Of a stretch of 26,589 nucleotides of DNA, positions 18,079-26,308 are shown in pieces (position 1 is the stretch's first letter; every line of letters begins with the position of its first letter). The translations under genes and the position numbers were made by a program. Location of the stretch: positions 1 to 26,589 of the forward strand of contig BNTW01000036.1 in the NCBI GenBank assembly GCA_025996895.1. Reading direction: 5' to 3'. Source of the stretch: Bacteroidia bacterium (GTDB lineage: Bacteria; Bacteroidota; Bacteroidia; Bacteroidales; Azobacteroidaceae). The notes beneath the pieces are model-generated. The model saw only the letters and a list, made by a program, of their open reading frames with translations, was not told the origin of the DNA and did not search any database.

Positions 18079-18151
18079 TCGAGATAGGGCGACTCGAACG
18101 CCCGGCCTCCACGTCCCGAACGTGGCGCGCTACCAACTGCGCTATATCTCG
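18079..18151 (-). tRNA. tRNA-Pro (anticodon CGG)
   Basis: Full cloverleaf on the minus strand: acceptor stem CGAGATA/TATCTCG, D arm GCGC-AGTTGGTA-GCGC, anticodon stem CCACG/CGTGG with loop TTCGGGA (anticodon CGG, reading CCG), five-base variable loop, and T arm GGGCG-TTCGAGT-CGCCC. The discriminator is A and CCA is not encoded. The 72-base body plus discriminator is of normal size. Confidence 0.95.
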
Positions 18152-18164
18152 GTAATTGCGGGTG

Positions 18165-18194
18165 CAAAATTACAAATAAATTGGAATTATCAAA
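18165..18194 (-). promoter_or_regulatory. Promoter of tRNA-Pro (and perhaps hutH)
   Basis: On the minus strand TTTG (18194-18191), an 18-base spacer and TAATTTTG (18172-18165) form a Bacteroidetes-type promoter ending 13 bases before the tRNA 5' end. It is divergent from the ftsK promoter. Confidence 0.5.
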
Positions 18195-18211
18195 CAAAAA
18201 TCGACAAAATA

Positions 18212-18242
18212 TTTTCAGGGTGGAACAAAAACATTAACTTTG
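18212..18242 (+). promoter_or_regulatory. Promoter of ftsK
   Basis: TAACTTTG (18235-18242) is a full TAnnTTTG match, with TTTT 19 bases upstream (18212-18215) in place of TTTG. The last three bases form the TTG of a longer in-frame start, which argues that translation starts at the ATG at 18261 instead. Confidence 0.5.
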
Positions 18243-18260
18243 CGTAAAATTTTAAAGAGA

Positions 18261-20675
18261 ATGGCAAAGGGCAAAACAAACGCTGTAAAGAAAGAATTAA
18301 ATGCCTCACCATCAAGGTTTAGCGTATTTATAAAAAGCAGCGTAACACATTATATTACCGGTCTGATTGTGCTGATGTTTGCGGTGTATGCAGGTATTGC
18401 GATGATTTCGTTTTTCTTTACCGGTGCGTCCGACCAAAGCAAAGTCGAAGGCCTTTCATTGTTTCATGGGGAAACGGTCAGCGGGATACAGAACTGGACA
18501 GGCATGCGCGGAGCGATTTTGAGCAACCTGCTGATGAACGAAGGCTTTGGCATTTCGACGCTGTTCTTGCTGGTTTTTGTCCTGTTTATCGCTCTTCGCC
18601 TGATGAAAGCGCGTTATGTCAATCTGATTCGTACTTTTATCATTTGCACACTGGCAACTATCTGGGCATCAACGACTTTATCATTCCTCTTCGGTCGTTT
18701 CTTTTACGATACGGCAGTTTATATCGGCGGAAAACATGGTTTTGTCGTTTCCGATTTATTGATGGCCAACTTCGGTATTCCCGGAACATTTTTAATTTTG
18801 CTGGTCGTTTTTGTGATTTTAATGACATTGATTACCACAAAGACTATTCCTTTCCTCATTCGCTCAGCTTCTTCCCGAAAGGAAAAAAAGAAAAAGGAAG
18901 ACGATCCGTATATAGAAAATGAAAACGTAATTTCTCCGATTGACCATAAGCCGCAGGTATTTGTGGAAAATGAGGAAGAACCGGACAGACCGTTAATTCC
19001 GGAGAAAAAAGAGCCGGAAAAAGAATTTGAGATTGTCAATGCGCTGGACGGTGACGAAGCGGTGGATAATGCTGTTGAAAAAGACAACCGTATTCTTCCG
19101 TCCTATGTAAAAAAACCGGAATTGGTGGAGGAAGAGGAAGAAGACGACAACCTGTTGGAAGAATTGGGCCTGTATGACCCGACGTTAGATTTATCGCATT
19201 ACAAATTTCCGTCATTGGATTTGTTGAGAAAATACGAATCGAACGACACGCAGGTTAACTATGAAGAACAAAACGAGAATAAAAACCGGATTATCAAAAC
19301 GCTTGATAATTACGGAATTAAAATAAAATCGATTAAAGCGACCGTCGGGCCGACAATTACGTTGTATGAAATCATTCCGGAAGACGGCATTCGGATTTCC
19401 AAAATTAAAAATCTGGAAGACGATATTGCCATGAGCTTGGCAGCAATGGGTATTCGTATCATTGCACCCATGCCGGGAAAAGGGACGATTGGGATTGAAG
19501 TGCCGAACAAAGAACCGAAAATGGTGTCAATGTTTTCGATTATCGCTTCGCGGAAATATCAAGAATCTAACTTTGAATTGCCGATTGCACTGGGTAAAAC
19601 CATTACAAATGAGGTGTTTATGGTCGATTTGTGCAAAATGCCCCACTTGTTGGTTGCCGGTGCTACCGGACAGGGAAAATCGGTCGGACTGAATGCTGCG
19701 ATTACTTCCTTATTATATAAGAAACATCCGGCCGAATTGAAATTTGTTCTGGTCGACCCCAAAATGGTGGAATTTAGTATTTATTCGATCATCGAAAAAC
19801 ATTTTTTGGCCAAACTGCCCGATTCGGAAAATCCGATTATAACTGACTTTACCAAAGTGATTTATACGCTCAATTCGCTGACCAAGGAAATGGACGACCG
19901 TTATGCGTTGTTGCAAAAAGCCGGCTCGCGGAATGTGAAGGAATACAACGAAAAATTCATCAATCGCCGGCTAAATCCGCTGAAAGGACATAAATTTATG
20001 CCGTATATTGTGGTGATTATCGACGAGTTCGGCGATTTGATTATGACCGCCGGAAAAGAAATTGAGTTGCCTATTGCGCGTATTGCTCAAAAGGCGCGTG
20101 CGGTGGGTATTCACATGATTATCGCCACCCAGCGTCCGACGACAAATATCATTACCGGAACGATTAAGGCGAATTTTCCTGCTCGTGTAGCTTTCCGCGT
20201 TACTTCCATGATTGACTCGCGTACTATTTTGGATGGGCCGGGGGCTAATCAGTTAATCGGCCGGGGCGATTTGCTCTTTTTTCAGGGAAGCGATATGACG
20301 CGCGTGCAGTGCGCTTTTGTGGATACGCCTGAAGTCGATAAAATTTCTAAATTTATCGGTAATCAAACCGGATTTCCGACTGCGCTGATGTTGCCCGAAT
20401 ATGTAGGTGAAGGCAGCGACGAAGGCAAACAACCGATCGATTTGTCGGAAAAAGACCCGATGTTTGAAGAGGCTGCCCGCCTGATTGTGATACATCAACA
20501 AGGCTCTACTTCGTTGATACAGCGCAAGTTCTCTATCGGTTACAATCGCGCCGGCCGGCTGATGGATCAGCTGGAAGCGGCGGGAATTGTCGGTCCCACG
20601 CAAGGAAGCAAGCCGCGCGAGGTGTATATCGCCGACGAATATCATTTGGAACAAATTCTTAATTCTTTGCAATAA
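18261..20675 (+). CDS. ftsK: DNA translocase FtsK/SpoIIIE family
   Basis: Septum-located DNA pump of 804 residues that clears chromosomes from the division site and helps dimer resolution. About four membrane segments are in the first 190 residues (TGLIVLMFAVYAGIAMISFF is the first). A charged linker of about 200-300 is rich in Glu, Asp and Lys. Then come the alpha and beta motor domains with Walker A GATGQGKS at 467-474 and Walker B VVIIDEFGDL (Asp588, Glu589), and ATQRPTTNIITGTIKANFPA. The C-terminal winged-helix gamma domain (QGSTSLIQRKFSIGYNRAGR) recognises polar DNA sequences. Length is typical of Bacteroidetes FtsK. After the stop only a weak five-base stem (ATATC/GATAT) is followed by Ts. 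Confidence 0.95.
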   Translation: MAKGKTNAVKKELNASPSRFSVFIKSSVTHYITGLIVLMFAVYAGIAMISFFFTGASDQSKVEGLSLFHGETVSGIQNWTGMRGAILSNLLMNEGFGISTLFLLVFVLFIALRLMKARYVNLIRTFIICTLATIWASTTLSFLFGRFFYDTAVYIGGKHGFVVSDLLMANFGIPGTFLILLVVFVILMTLITTKTIPFLIRSASSRKEKKKKEDDPYIENENVISPIDHKPQVFVENEEEPDRPLIPEKKEPEKEFEIVNALDGDEAVDNAVEKDNRILPSYVKKPELVEEEEEDDNLLEELGLYDPTLDLSHYKFPSLDLLRKYESNDTQVNYEEQNENKNRIIKTLDNYGIKIKSIKATVGPTITLYEIIPEDGIRISKIKNLEDDIAMSLAAMGIRIIAPMPGKGTIGIEVPNKEPKMVSMFSIIASRKYQESNFELPIALGKTITNEVFMVDLCKMPHLLVAGATGQGKSVGLNAAITSLLYKKHPAELKFVLVDPKMVEFSIYSIIEKHFLAKLPDSENPIITDFTKVIYTLNSLTKEMDDRYALLQKAGSRNVKEYNEKFINRRLNPLKGHKFMPYIVVIIDEFGDLIMTAGKEIELPIARIAQKARAVGIHMIIATQRPTTNIITGTIKANFPARVAFRVTSMIDSRTILDGPGANQLIGRGDLLFFQGSDMTRVQCAFVDTPEVDKISKFIGNQTGFPTALMLPEYVGEGSDEGKQPIDLSEKDPMFEEAARLIVIHQQGSTSLIQRKFSIGYNRAGRLMDQLEAAGIVGPTQGSKPREVYIADEYHLEQILNSLQ

Positions 20676-20735
20676 GATACATATCACACGGATATTTTTG
20701 CAGATAAAACTTTAACTTTATTTAACTGTCATTTC

Positions 20736-20761
20736 GTGAACTTTTTTGCCTTTGGTGTGTT
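20736..20761 (+). promoter_or_regulatory. GTGAACTTTTTT-N7-GTGTGTT promoter-like element, copy 1
   Basis: GTGAACTTTTTT at 20736-20747 and GTGTGTT at 20755-20761, followed by ATTATTAA. The same two blocks with the same seven-base gap occur at 26224-26249. The form differs from the TAnnTTTG vegetative promoter and has the two-block layout of an ECF-sigma promoter (AAC-containing -35). A second GTGTGTTATT lies 23 bases further on (20778). It would drive the small gene at 20823. Confidence 0.45.
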
Positions 20762-20822
20762 ATTATTAATATATAGGGTGTGTTATTTTAATATTTATGT
20801 ATAACAATTAAATTTTTGTATC

Positions 20823-20994
20823 ATGAAAAAGAGAGTTAAAGTATTTTTCGTTCTTTGCTTTTTAGCAATTACTTCGTTGAGTAGCGAAGACAATACCTCC
20901 GGAATTTCACCGATTCTGTCTGCTTGTCAATATAGTAGTTTTAGATGCCGGTTTTGAAAGCACGGCAGGGGCAACTTACGAGATAAAAAAATAA
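20823..20994 (+). pseudogene. Remnant of a small secreted surface-protein gene
   Basis: An ATG at 20823 opens a 44-residue frame (stop at 20955-20957) that starts with a signal peptide, MKKRVKVFFVLCFLAITSLS. Its coding DNA is 44/48 identical to that of the gene starting at 9537. The body is very short and ends in an unconvincing sequence. In the +1 frame the text IVVLDAGFESTAGATYEIKK runs to a TAA at 20994; this looks like the C-terminal closing segment of Bacteroidetes surface proteins. So the gene seems to have lost its middle and shifted frame. It may still yield the 44-residue peptide. The flanking 20676-20822 holds only the promoter-like element, and 20995-21006 nothing. Confidence 0.55.
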
Positions 20995-21006
20995 TTTCAT
21001 TGTTTT

Positions 21007-23271
21007 TTAGAACGAAAGACTCAAATCCAATCCGAACGTGAGCGGTTTGCCCGATTGTGCCAGATTGCGCCCCATGCTTTCAAAGTAGAAAGCGGCGTAG
21101 TGGGTGTTCAGGACGTTGTTTGCCCACAGATTGACTCCGACTATTCCTTTGGTTACGCCCGCGCGTAAGTTGAGCAGTCCATAAAACGGCTGATAAACAT
21201 CGTTGGCCTCCGTCCAGTAAATGCGTCCCGCGCTGTTGTATTGCGCCAAAAGCGTCAAACGGTCAATCCATGCATTTTGGAACTGCTTGCGATAGGCCGC
21301 GCTCAACGATAAGGTATGTTGCGGTGCAAACGGCAGGAAGTTTCCTTTGTAATCGGCTTCCAACGTTTTGTAATCCTGGAAAGTGGCATGAGTAAATCCG
21401 TAATTCGCCGTCAAACCGAGTTCGTGCGTCAAATGAGCCGTCAGAGAAACATCGACGCCCAGACTGCGGGCTTTTCCGGCATTCTTCAAAATCCGGCCTT
21501 GACCGCTTTCCACAAAATCGGCAATCTGAATGTCGCGGACGTCCGTCAAAAATCCGGCAATTTCCGCATACAGCACATTTTGCACGACTTCACCTTTATA
21601 GCCGGCTTCGTAATTCCACGAATATTCGGGCTTGTAAGGAACAAGCGAATCCACAGGCGAAGCGTGGAAACTCCGGTCGTATTTTTCGCGGACAGCTTCC
21701 TGAACGATGTCGGCAAAATTTTGAATATTGTATCCACCTGTCTTATAACCGTTTGAAACAGAGGCATACACATAACTTTCGGAATTGATTTCATATTTCA
21801 CCGCAATTTTCGGCAACAGTTCCGTAAATTTAGCCGATTGTTTGCCCTGCAAAGTTGTAACCAGCGCGCTGTCTATATGTATCATTTGTGGGCCTGCCTG
21901 AACAGCCACGTCCAAATCCATGTCCATGTTGGTATTGTAGTCCAAACGAGGTTTTTCGTAATCCAAACGAAGGCCTGCCGTAACGGATAAACCATCGATA
22001 AACAAATTATTATAAGTCGATTGATGGAAAACCGCACCACCGTAAGCCGGTGTTTTGAATGTTCCGGGAATAGGAATTTCCGCATTTTTCACCGTCATTT
22101 GCGGGGCACGCGGATTGTTTTCGTGAATTTTGTCGAAAGCCGGTTGCAGAATATTGGCAATTCCGTCTTTATCCATTGTTGTTGTTACACTTGTATTCAG
22201 TTCATTATAAAATCCGAAAAGACCGAACGACCATTGATAATTGTTTTTTGTGTTGGATTTCAGCGTAAGTTCTTCCGTTGCAGACCGTTCGCGTTGCAGT
22301 TGGTTGAGCCGGAAAAGTGCCGCCGGACTGTTGTCGGTATCCATTTTCATGTTGTCGTCGAAATAATGAAAGGCCGTTGCCGAATTGAAAATAATCCGGT
22401 CGTTTTGATAATTCACATTCAAACTTGTTCCGACCACTTGACGGCGATAATTTCCTTGATAATTGTAATTAGGATCAGCTACTGTTCCATCTTTGTATTC
22501 GCCGTAAGGAAAAGCCCCTTGCTCAACGTAGTCGTAATTTGCCGTCAGTTGTGCCGTCCATTGCGGAAGAAAAGCCCAGTCCAAACGCACGCGTCCGCCG
22601 CCTGATTGCAATCCATCGGCTTTTTCCCGCGAAAACGCATTGGTAAAATAACCGTCGTTGCCATCGTAATAACCACTAATAGAAAGCCCAAGGTTAGCAG
22701 CCAACCGTTCCGAAACAGCCGCTTTGGCGCGAAATAAGCCGTAGTTTCCGGTGGTCAAAGATACTTTTCGATATTGTTGTTCCAGCGGTGAAAAAGTTCT
22801 TAACTGCACAATTCCACTCATCGCATTTCGTCCGTATAATGTTCCCTGTGGGCCTCGTAGTATCTCGATTTGCGCTATATCCAGCAATTCAAAATCGAAA
22901 ATCGATTTATCGAGATAGGGCATATTATCCACATAGAGGCCGATGGATTGTCCGGTCATGCGTTCGCCAATACCACGGATATACACCGGAACGGAAAGTT
23001 TAGATCCGTAATCGGGAATGAAAAGATTGGGAGCAATCGTACTTAAATCTTTGATACCTATTATTTTACGTTCTTCAATCGTGCGCGCAGGAAGGAAAGT
23101 TACGGAAGTAGGGAGAGCTTTTAAATCATTGGTTTCTTTGGTGGAAGCGGAAACAACCACTTCGTCCAAATATTTGGAAGAGAGCGTGTCCGGAGTTGTG
23201 TCCGGATTATTTGCTTTTACCGGCGAAAAGCAAGCGATAACACAAAGGATGATCACAATTTTTTTTTTCAT
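21007..23271 (-). CDS. TonB-dependent outer-membrane receptor
   Basis: Outer-membrane beta-barrel transporter of 754 residues for a scarce substrate, energised by TonB. The start at 23271 gives a clean signal peptide (MKKKIVIILCVIACFSPVKA); the longer frame upstream adds a basic non-signal stretch. A TonB-box-like DEVVVSAS lies at about residues 36-43. The plug domain follows (LPTSVTFLPARTIEERKI, VYIRGIGERM, IEILRGPQGTLYGRNAMSG), then the barrel, ending in the membrane-assembly signal FGLDLSLSF with terminal Phe. There is no carboxypeptidase-like N-terminal domain and no SusD neighbour, so it is not a SusC glycan transporter. The features resemble siderophore-type receptors, but no substrate can be fixed. 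It has its own promoter and no obvious operon partner. Confidence 0.92.
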   Translation of the reverse strand: MKKKIVIILCVIACFSPVKANNPDTTPDTLSSKYLDEVVVSASTKETNDLKALPTSVTFLPARTIEERKIIGIKDLSTIAPNLFIPDYGSKLSVPVYIRGIGERMTGQSIGLYVDNMPYLDKSIFDFELLDIAQIEILRGPQGTLYGRNAMSGIVQLRTFSPLEQQYRKVSLTTGNYGLFRAKAAVSERLAANLGLSISGYYDGNDGYFTNAFSREKADGLQSGGGRVRLDWAFLPQWTAQLTANYDYVEQGAFPYGEYKDGTVADPNYNYQGNYRRQVVGTSLNVNYQNDRIIFNSATAFHYFDDNMKMDTDNSPAALFRLNQLQRERSATEELTLKSNTKNNYQWSFGLFGFYNELNTSVTTTMDKDGIANILQPAFDKIHENNPRAPQMTVKNAEIPIPGTFKTPAYGGAVFHQSTYNNLFIDGLSVTAGLRLDYEKPRLDYNTNMDMDLDVAVQAGPQMIHIDSALVTTLQGKQSAKFTELLPKIAVKYEINSESYVYASVSNGYKTGGYNIQNFADIVQEAVREKYDRSFHASPVDSLVPYKPEYSWNYEAGYKGEVVQNVLYAEIAGFLTDVRDIQIADFVESGQGRILKNAGKARSLGVDVSLTAHLTHELGLTANYGFTHATFQDYKTLEADYKGNFLPFAPQHTLSLSAAYRKQFQNAWIDRLTLLAQYNSAGRIYWTEANDVYQPFYGLLNLRAGVTKGIVGVNLWANNVLNTHYAAFYFESMGRNLAQSGKPLTFGLDLSLSF

Positions 23272-23298
23272 TTTTTCTCTTTTTACCTTTTGAGCGTG

Positions 23299-23329
23299 CA
23301 AAGGTCGGAATTTTTTTTGAGAAATCAAG
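23299..23329 (-). promoter_or_regulatory. Possible promoter of the TonB-dependent receptor
   Basis: On the minus strand CTTG (23329-23326), a 19-base spacer and GACCTTTG (23306-23299) resemble the Bacteroidetes promoter, with one mismatch in the -7 box. It lies between the sugar kinase stop and the receptor start. Confidence 0.4.
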
Positions 23330-23336
23330 CGGAATA

Positions 23337-24287
23337 TTATTCCGGAAGTATAAATTTAAATTGACGGGCAAAATCTTTGGGAATATAATTGTCTAACGAC
23401 AAACAGACTTCCGAAGCAAATTTTATTCCATATTCGATTAACTCCGTCCAAGGACGTTCGGGCATGAGGAAGATGTCATTTTGACAGACAAAAAGTTTCA
23501 TCATTCCGTAAATAAATCCGGCATTGAAATTGTCGCCCGCGCCGATAGTACTCACCGGCACAAGCGTTTCCACTTTATAATGTTTCGTAAAATGGGGCGT
23601 CGCCAGTATGATTTTATCACTGCCCTGTGTAACTATCACGCATTGAGAATATTGGAACACATGCTCGATACAATCTTCCAGATACCAGCCCGGATAGATT
23701 AGTGCTAAATCTTCGGCCGAACAACGAATGATGTCGGCGCGTTGAAAATTAGCAATGATAGCATTGTCTAAATGCTCTTTATTCCGGCCGGCAAAATGCG
23801 GTTTCCGAATATTGATGTCGTAATACAAAATTGCTTTTTGCTTTTTGGCATAATTCAGAAAACCGGCTACTTTCCTGCGTATGGCCGGATTAACGGCAAA
23901 GTATGATCCGAAAACCACAATATCGTTCTCATTCACCGTCGGAAAATTCTTTATCAGCCGCCGTTGCGGAAAATCCCGGTAAAAAAGATATTCGGCATCT
24001 TTCTTTTCGTTCAAAAAAGCCAGCGACACAGGCGTTTGACCATCGTCATAAAAATTGATATGGTCGCTCGGAAGGTTATTGTCTTTCAAAAACGACCGGA
24101 TAATCTGCCCGACCGGATCGTTCCCTAATTCGCTGACAAACACCGACGGCACTTCGCAACGTCCCAGCGACACCATGCAGTTGAACACCGAGCCGCCCGG
24201 GACGGCTTTTTGCGGCCGGTTGCCTTGAACGATAATGTCCCAAATGGATTCACCGATACCGATAACTTTTCGATTCGTATTGATCAT
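23337..24287 (-). CDS. PfkB-family sugar kinase
   Basis: Cytoplasmic carbohydrate kinase of 316 residues, ribokinase fold. Visible marks are the N-terminal GIGESIWDII, the substrate-binding PGGSVFNCMVSLGR at about 30-43, YYDINIRKPH at 155-164, and the catalytic TIGAGDNFNAGF motif with the base Asp252. Its ATG overlaps the stop of the upstream isomerase gene by four bases, so the two are made together. The sugar is not identifiable; fructokinase-like members are the closest in general appearance. Coupling to an arabinose-5-phosphate isomerase-like protein suggests both act on the same sugar phosphate pool, which is inference. Confidence 0.85.
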   Translation of the reverse strand: MINTNRKVIGIGESIWDIIVQGNRPQKAVPGGSVFNCMVSLGRCEVPSVFVSELGNDPVGQIIRSFLKDNNLPSDHINFYDDGQTPVSLAFLNEKKDAEYLFYRDFPQRRLIKNFPTVNENDIVVFGSYFAVNPAIRRKVAGFLNYAKKQKAILYYDINIRKPHFAGRNKEHLDNAIIANFQRADIIRCSAEDLALIYPGWYLEDCIEHVFQYSQCVIVTQGSDKIILATPHFTKHYKVETLVPVSTIGAGDNFNAGFIYGMMKLFVCQNDIFLMPERPWTELIEYGIKFASEVCLSLDNYIPKDFARQFKFILPE

Positions 24288-24895
24288 TTTTCCTGTTGTG
24301 ATTGCATTCTCGAAATCGTTCCCAAATAGCCACCGTGATGGCGTTTCGCATAATCGGAAGCGGTAAATCCGATTTTTTTCATGGTTTCGACCACCAGCAA
24401 ATCGCCGATAACCGTCATAACCGTGGTAGAAGTGGTCGGCGTCAAACCCAGCGTGCAGACTTCTTGCGGATTGCCGGTGAGCAGGCAGGCGTCGGCCGAT
24501 TGCGCCAGCAGGCTGTCGGGATTGCTCGTGATGACGATAAACCGAATATCGGGAATTAAATTTCGCGCCAAATCAATCAGTTCGATAATTTCGCGTGTCT
24601 TGCCCGAATTGGAAATCAGCAACATCAAATCGTTTTCGCGCAGAATGCCCAAATCGCCGTGCTGGGCTTCGCTGGGGTGCAGAAAACAGGCCGTTGTTCC
24701 GGTCGAACTGAATGTAGTCGCAATATTCGATGCAATCTGACCGGCTTTTCCCATGCCGCTCGTTACCAATTTTCCTTTTTTCGTATGTACTTGTTCCACA
24801 ATTAGTTGGACAGCTTTTTCGTAACTGTCCGATAAGGGTATTTGTTGAAGGGCTTCGACTTCTTTTTGTATGATTTCTCGTAATTCGTGTATCAT
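24284..24895 (-). CDS. SIS-domain sugar-phosphate isomerase, KdsD/KpsF-like without CBS domains
   Basis: Protein of 203 residues made of one SIS domain. Motifs are VTSGMGKAGQIASNIATTFS, the phosphate-binding LISNSGKTREI, TLGLTPTTSTTV and a C-terminal HHGGYLGTI close to the HPGGxLG of arabinose-5-phosphate isomerases. KdsD enzymes convert ribulose-5-phosphate to arabinose-5-phosphate for Kdo in lipopolysaccharide. The usual pair of C-terminal CBS domains is absent, as in some short isomerases. The start at 24895 (MIHELREIIQ) is preferred over 24919, which lies in the promoter region. It forms a two-gene unit with the PfkB kinase. A 6-phospho-3-hexuloisomerase-like activity is an alternative. 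Confidence 0.8.
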   Translation of the reverse strand: MIHELREIIQKEVEALQQIPLSDSYEKAVQLIVEQVHTKKGKLVTSGMGKAGQIASNIATTFSSTGTTACFLHPSEAQHGDLGILRENDLMLLISNSGKTREIIELIDLARNLIPDIRFIVITSNPDSLLAQSADACLLTGNPQEVCTLGLTPTTSTTVMTVIGDLLVVETMKKIGFTASDYAKRHHGGYLGTISRMQSQQEK

Positions 24896-24911
24896 AAACC
24901 AATTTAAATTA

Positions 24912-24940
24912 TTGTACAAAGATATTTATTTATATTTTTG
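24912..24940. promoter_or_regulatory. Overlapping divergent promoters for the isomerase and M16 genes
   Basis: On the plus strand TATTTTTG (24933-24940), with TTG 18 bases upstream (24912-24914), fits a promoter for the M16 peptidase at 24967. On the minus strand TATCTTTG (24924-24917) fits the -7 box for the isomerase gene starting at 24895; its -33 box is unclear. The two would interfere physically. Confidence 0.45.
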
Positions 24941-24966
24941 TAACCGCTAAAATAGGGACGAAATCT

Positions 24967-26190
24967 ATGCAATATAACGAATTTTCTTTGCCTAACGGCT
25001 TACAAATAATCCATTTACCGGCCGAATCGCCTGTGGCCTACTGCGGGTTTGCCGTCAATGCGGGTGCGCGCGACGAAAATACCGACCAATTCGGGCTGGC
25101 GCATTTTGTCGAACATACGCTTTTCAAAGGCACACAAAAACGGAAATCGTGGCACATCTTGAATCGAATGGAAAACGTGGGCGGTGAGTTGAACGCTTAC
25201 ACGACCAAAGAGGAAACATTTATCTATTGCATTGGTTTGTCGGAAGATACCGGGCGTGCGATGGAACTGTTGGCCGATTTGGTTTTTCATTCGCAGTTTC
25301 CTGAAGCGGAAATTGAGAAGGAGAGGGAAGTGATCTTGGACGAAATCAATTCTTATCGCGACAATCCTTCGGAATTAATTTTCGACGATTTTGAAAATCT
25401 GGTGTTTTGCGGAAATGAAATCGGTCACCATATTTTGGGCGAAGAACACAGTTTGAACACTTTTACGTCGCTTTCCTGTCGCGAATTTACGGAGAAATTT
25501 TATTTTCCGGAAAACATGATTTTCTTTCATTACGGAAAAACATCTTTTATAAAAATTGTTCGGCTGGCACAAAAATATTTTTCGGAAACTAAGCAGATGG
25601 TATTTTCCAAAAGAAACCGGATTTCTCCGCCGATTATTCCTGCTGTTAAAGAACGGATTAACAAGGATTTACATCAAACTCACGTCATGATTGGCGGACC
25701 TGGCTACAGTTTGCACGACAAAAACCGTATTGGATTGTATCTTTTGAATAATTTGCTGGGTGGGCCGGGTATGAACAGCCGGTTGAATATCAGCCTGCGC
25801 GAAAAACGGGGGCTGGTATATAATGTCGAGTCATCTATTTCTTCGTACAGCGACACCGGCATTTTCAATATTTATTTTGGCTGTGATCCCGAAACGCTGG
25901 ATAAGTGCCTGAAACTCACGTATAAAGAATTGAAAAAACTGCGTGAAGCTCCTTTGACGACTTCCCAATTTCATACCGCCGTCAAGCAGTTGAAAGGGCA
26001 AATGGGCGTTTCGAGCGACAATAAGGAAAATATCGCGCTGAGTATGGGCAAAAGCTTTTTGCATTTCAAAAAATGCGAAAGTCTGTCGGAAGTGTATCAA
26101 AAAATCGACGCGTTCACTCCCCGCCAATTACAGGAAATTGCACAGACAATTTTCGACGAAAAGCAACTTTTTCGGCTGATTTTCGAGTAA
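24967..26190 (+). CDS. M16-family zinc metallopeptidase
   Basis: Peptidase of 407 residues of the processing-peptidase/PqqF type. The inverted zinc motif HFVEH (His46, Glu49, His50) and the third ligand Glu126 (ILDEINSYRDNP), 76 residues later, are intact, so it should be active. The C-terminal M16 domain has the usual RxxY-like LREKRGLVYNVESSISSYSD. No signal peptide is visible, so it is probably cytoplasmic. Bacterial single-chain members of this length work as homodimers and degrade or process peptides; the substrate is unknown. It stands alone, and the next terminator is at 26309. Confidence 0.92.
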   Translation: MQYNEFSLPNGLQIIHLPAESPVAYCGFAVNAGARDENTDQFGLAHFVEHTLFKGTQKRKSWHILNRMENVGGELNAYTTKEETFIYCIGLSEDTGRAMELLADLVFHSQFPEAEIEKEREVILDEINSYRDNPSELIFDDFENLVFCGNEIGHHILGEEHSLNTFTSLSCREFTEKFYFPENMIFFHYGKTSFIKIVRLAQKYFSETKQMVFSKRNRISPPIIPAVKERINKDLHQTHVMIGGPGYSLHDKNRIGLYLLNNLLGGPGMNSRLNISLREKRGLVYNVESSISSYSDTGIFNIYFGCDPETLDKCLKLTYKELKKLREAPLTTSQFHTAVKQLKGQMGVSSDNKENIALSMGKSFLHFKKCESLSEVYQKIDAFTPRQLQEIAQTIFDEKQLFRLIFE

Positions 26191-26223
26191 AAATGTTAAA
26201 CTTTGTTAAATATTCAAATATCC

Positions 26224-26249
26224 GTGAACTTTTTTCGGACTTGTGTGTT
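26224..26249 (+). promoter_or_regulatory. GTGAACTTTTTT-N7-GTGTGTT promoter-like element, copy 2
   Basis: GTGAACTTTTTT at 26224-26235 and GTGTGTT at 26243-26249, spaced exactly as in copy 1 at 20736, and again preceded by TTAAC- or TTAAA-rich DNA. No start codon with a sensible frame follows before the terminator at 26309, so a transcript from here would be short and probably non-coding. Confidence 0.45.
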
Positions 26250-26308
26250 GTTATTATAAAGAGTGTTATTTCATTAGTTATAGTTAAGGGTTAGTAATTC
26301 AATTTTGG

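Noticed and set aside
18060..18197. In-frame N-terminal extension of hutH (46 residues)
   Set aside because: It is a translation of the tRNA-Pro gene and its flank; the HutH family begins at the ATG at 18059.
18240..18260. TTG start for ftsK
   Set aside because: The TTG is the end of a TAACTTTG promoter box; the ATG at 18261 gives a normal start.
22021..22605. 194-residue plus-strand frame opposite the TonB receptor gene
   Set aside because: It lies entirely within a well-supported coding gene on the other strand and has a random-looking composition.
23272..23328. Longer start for the TonB-dependent receptor
   Set aside because: The added residues are basic and overlap the predicted promoter and leader; the signal peptide starts cleanly at 23271.
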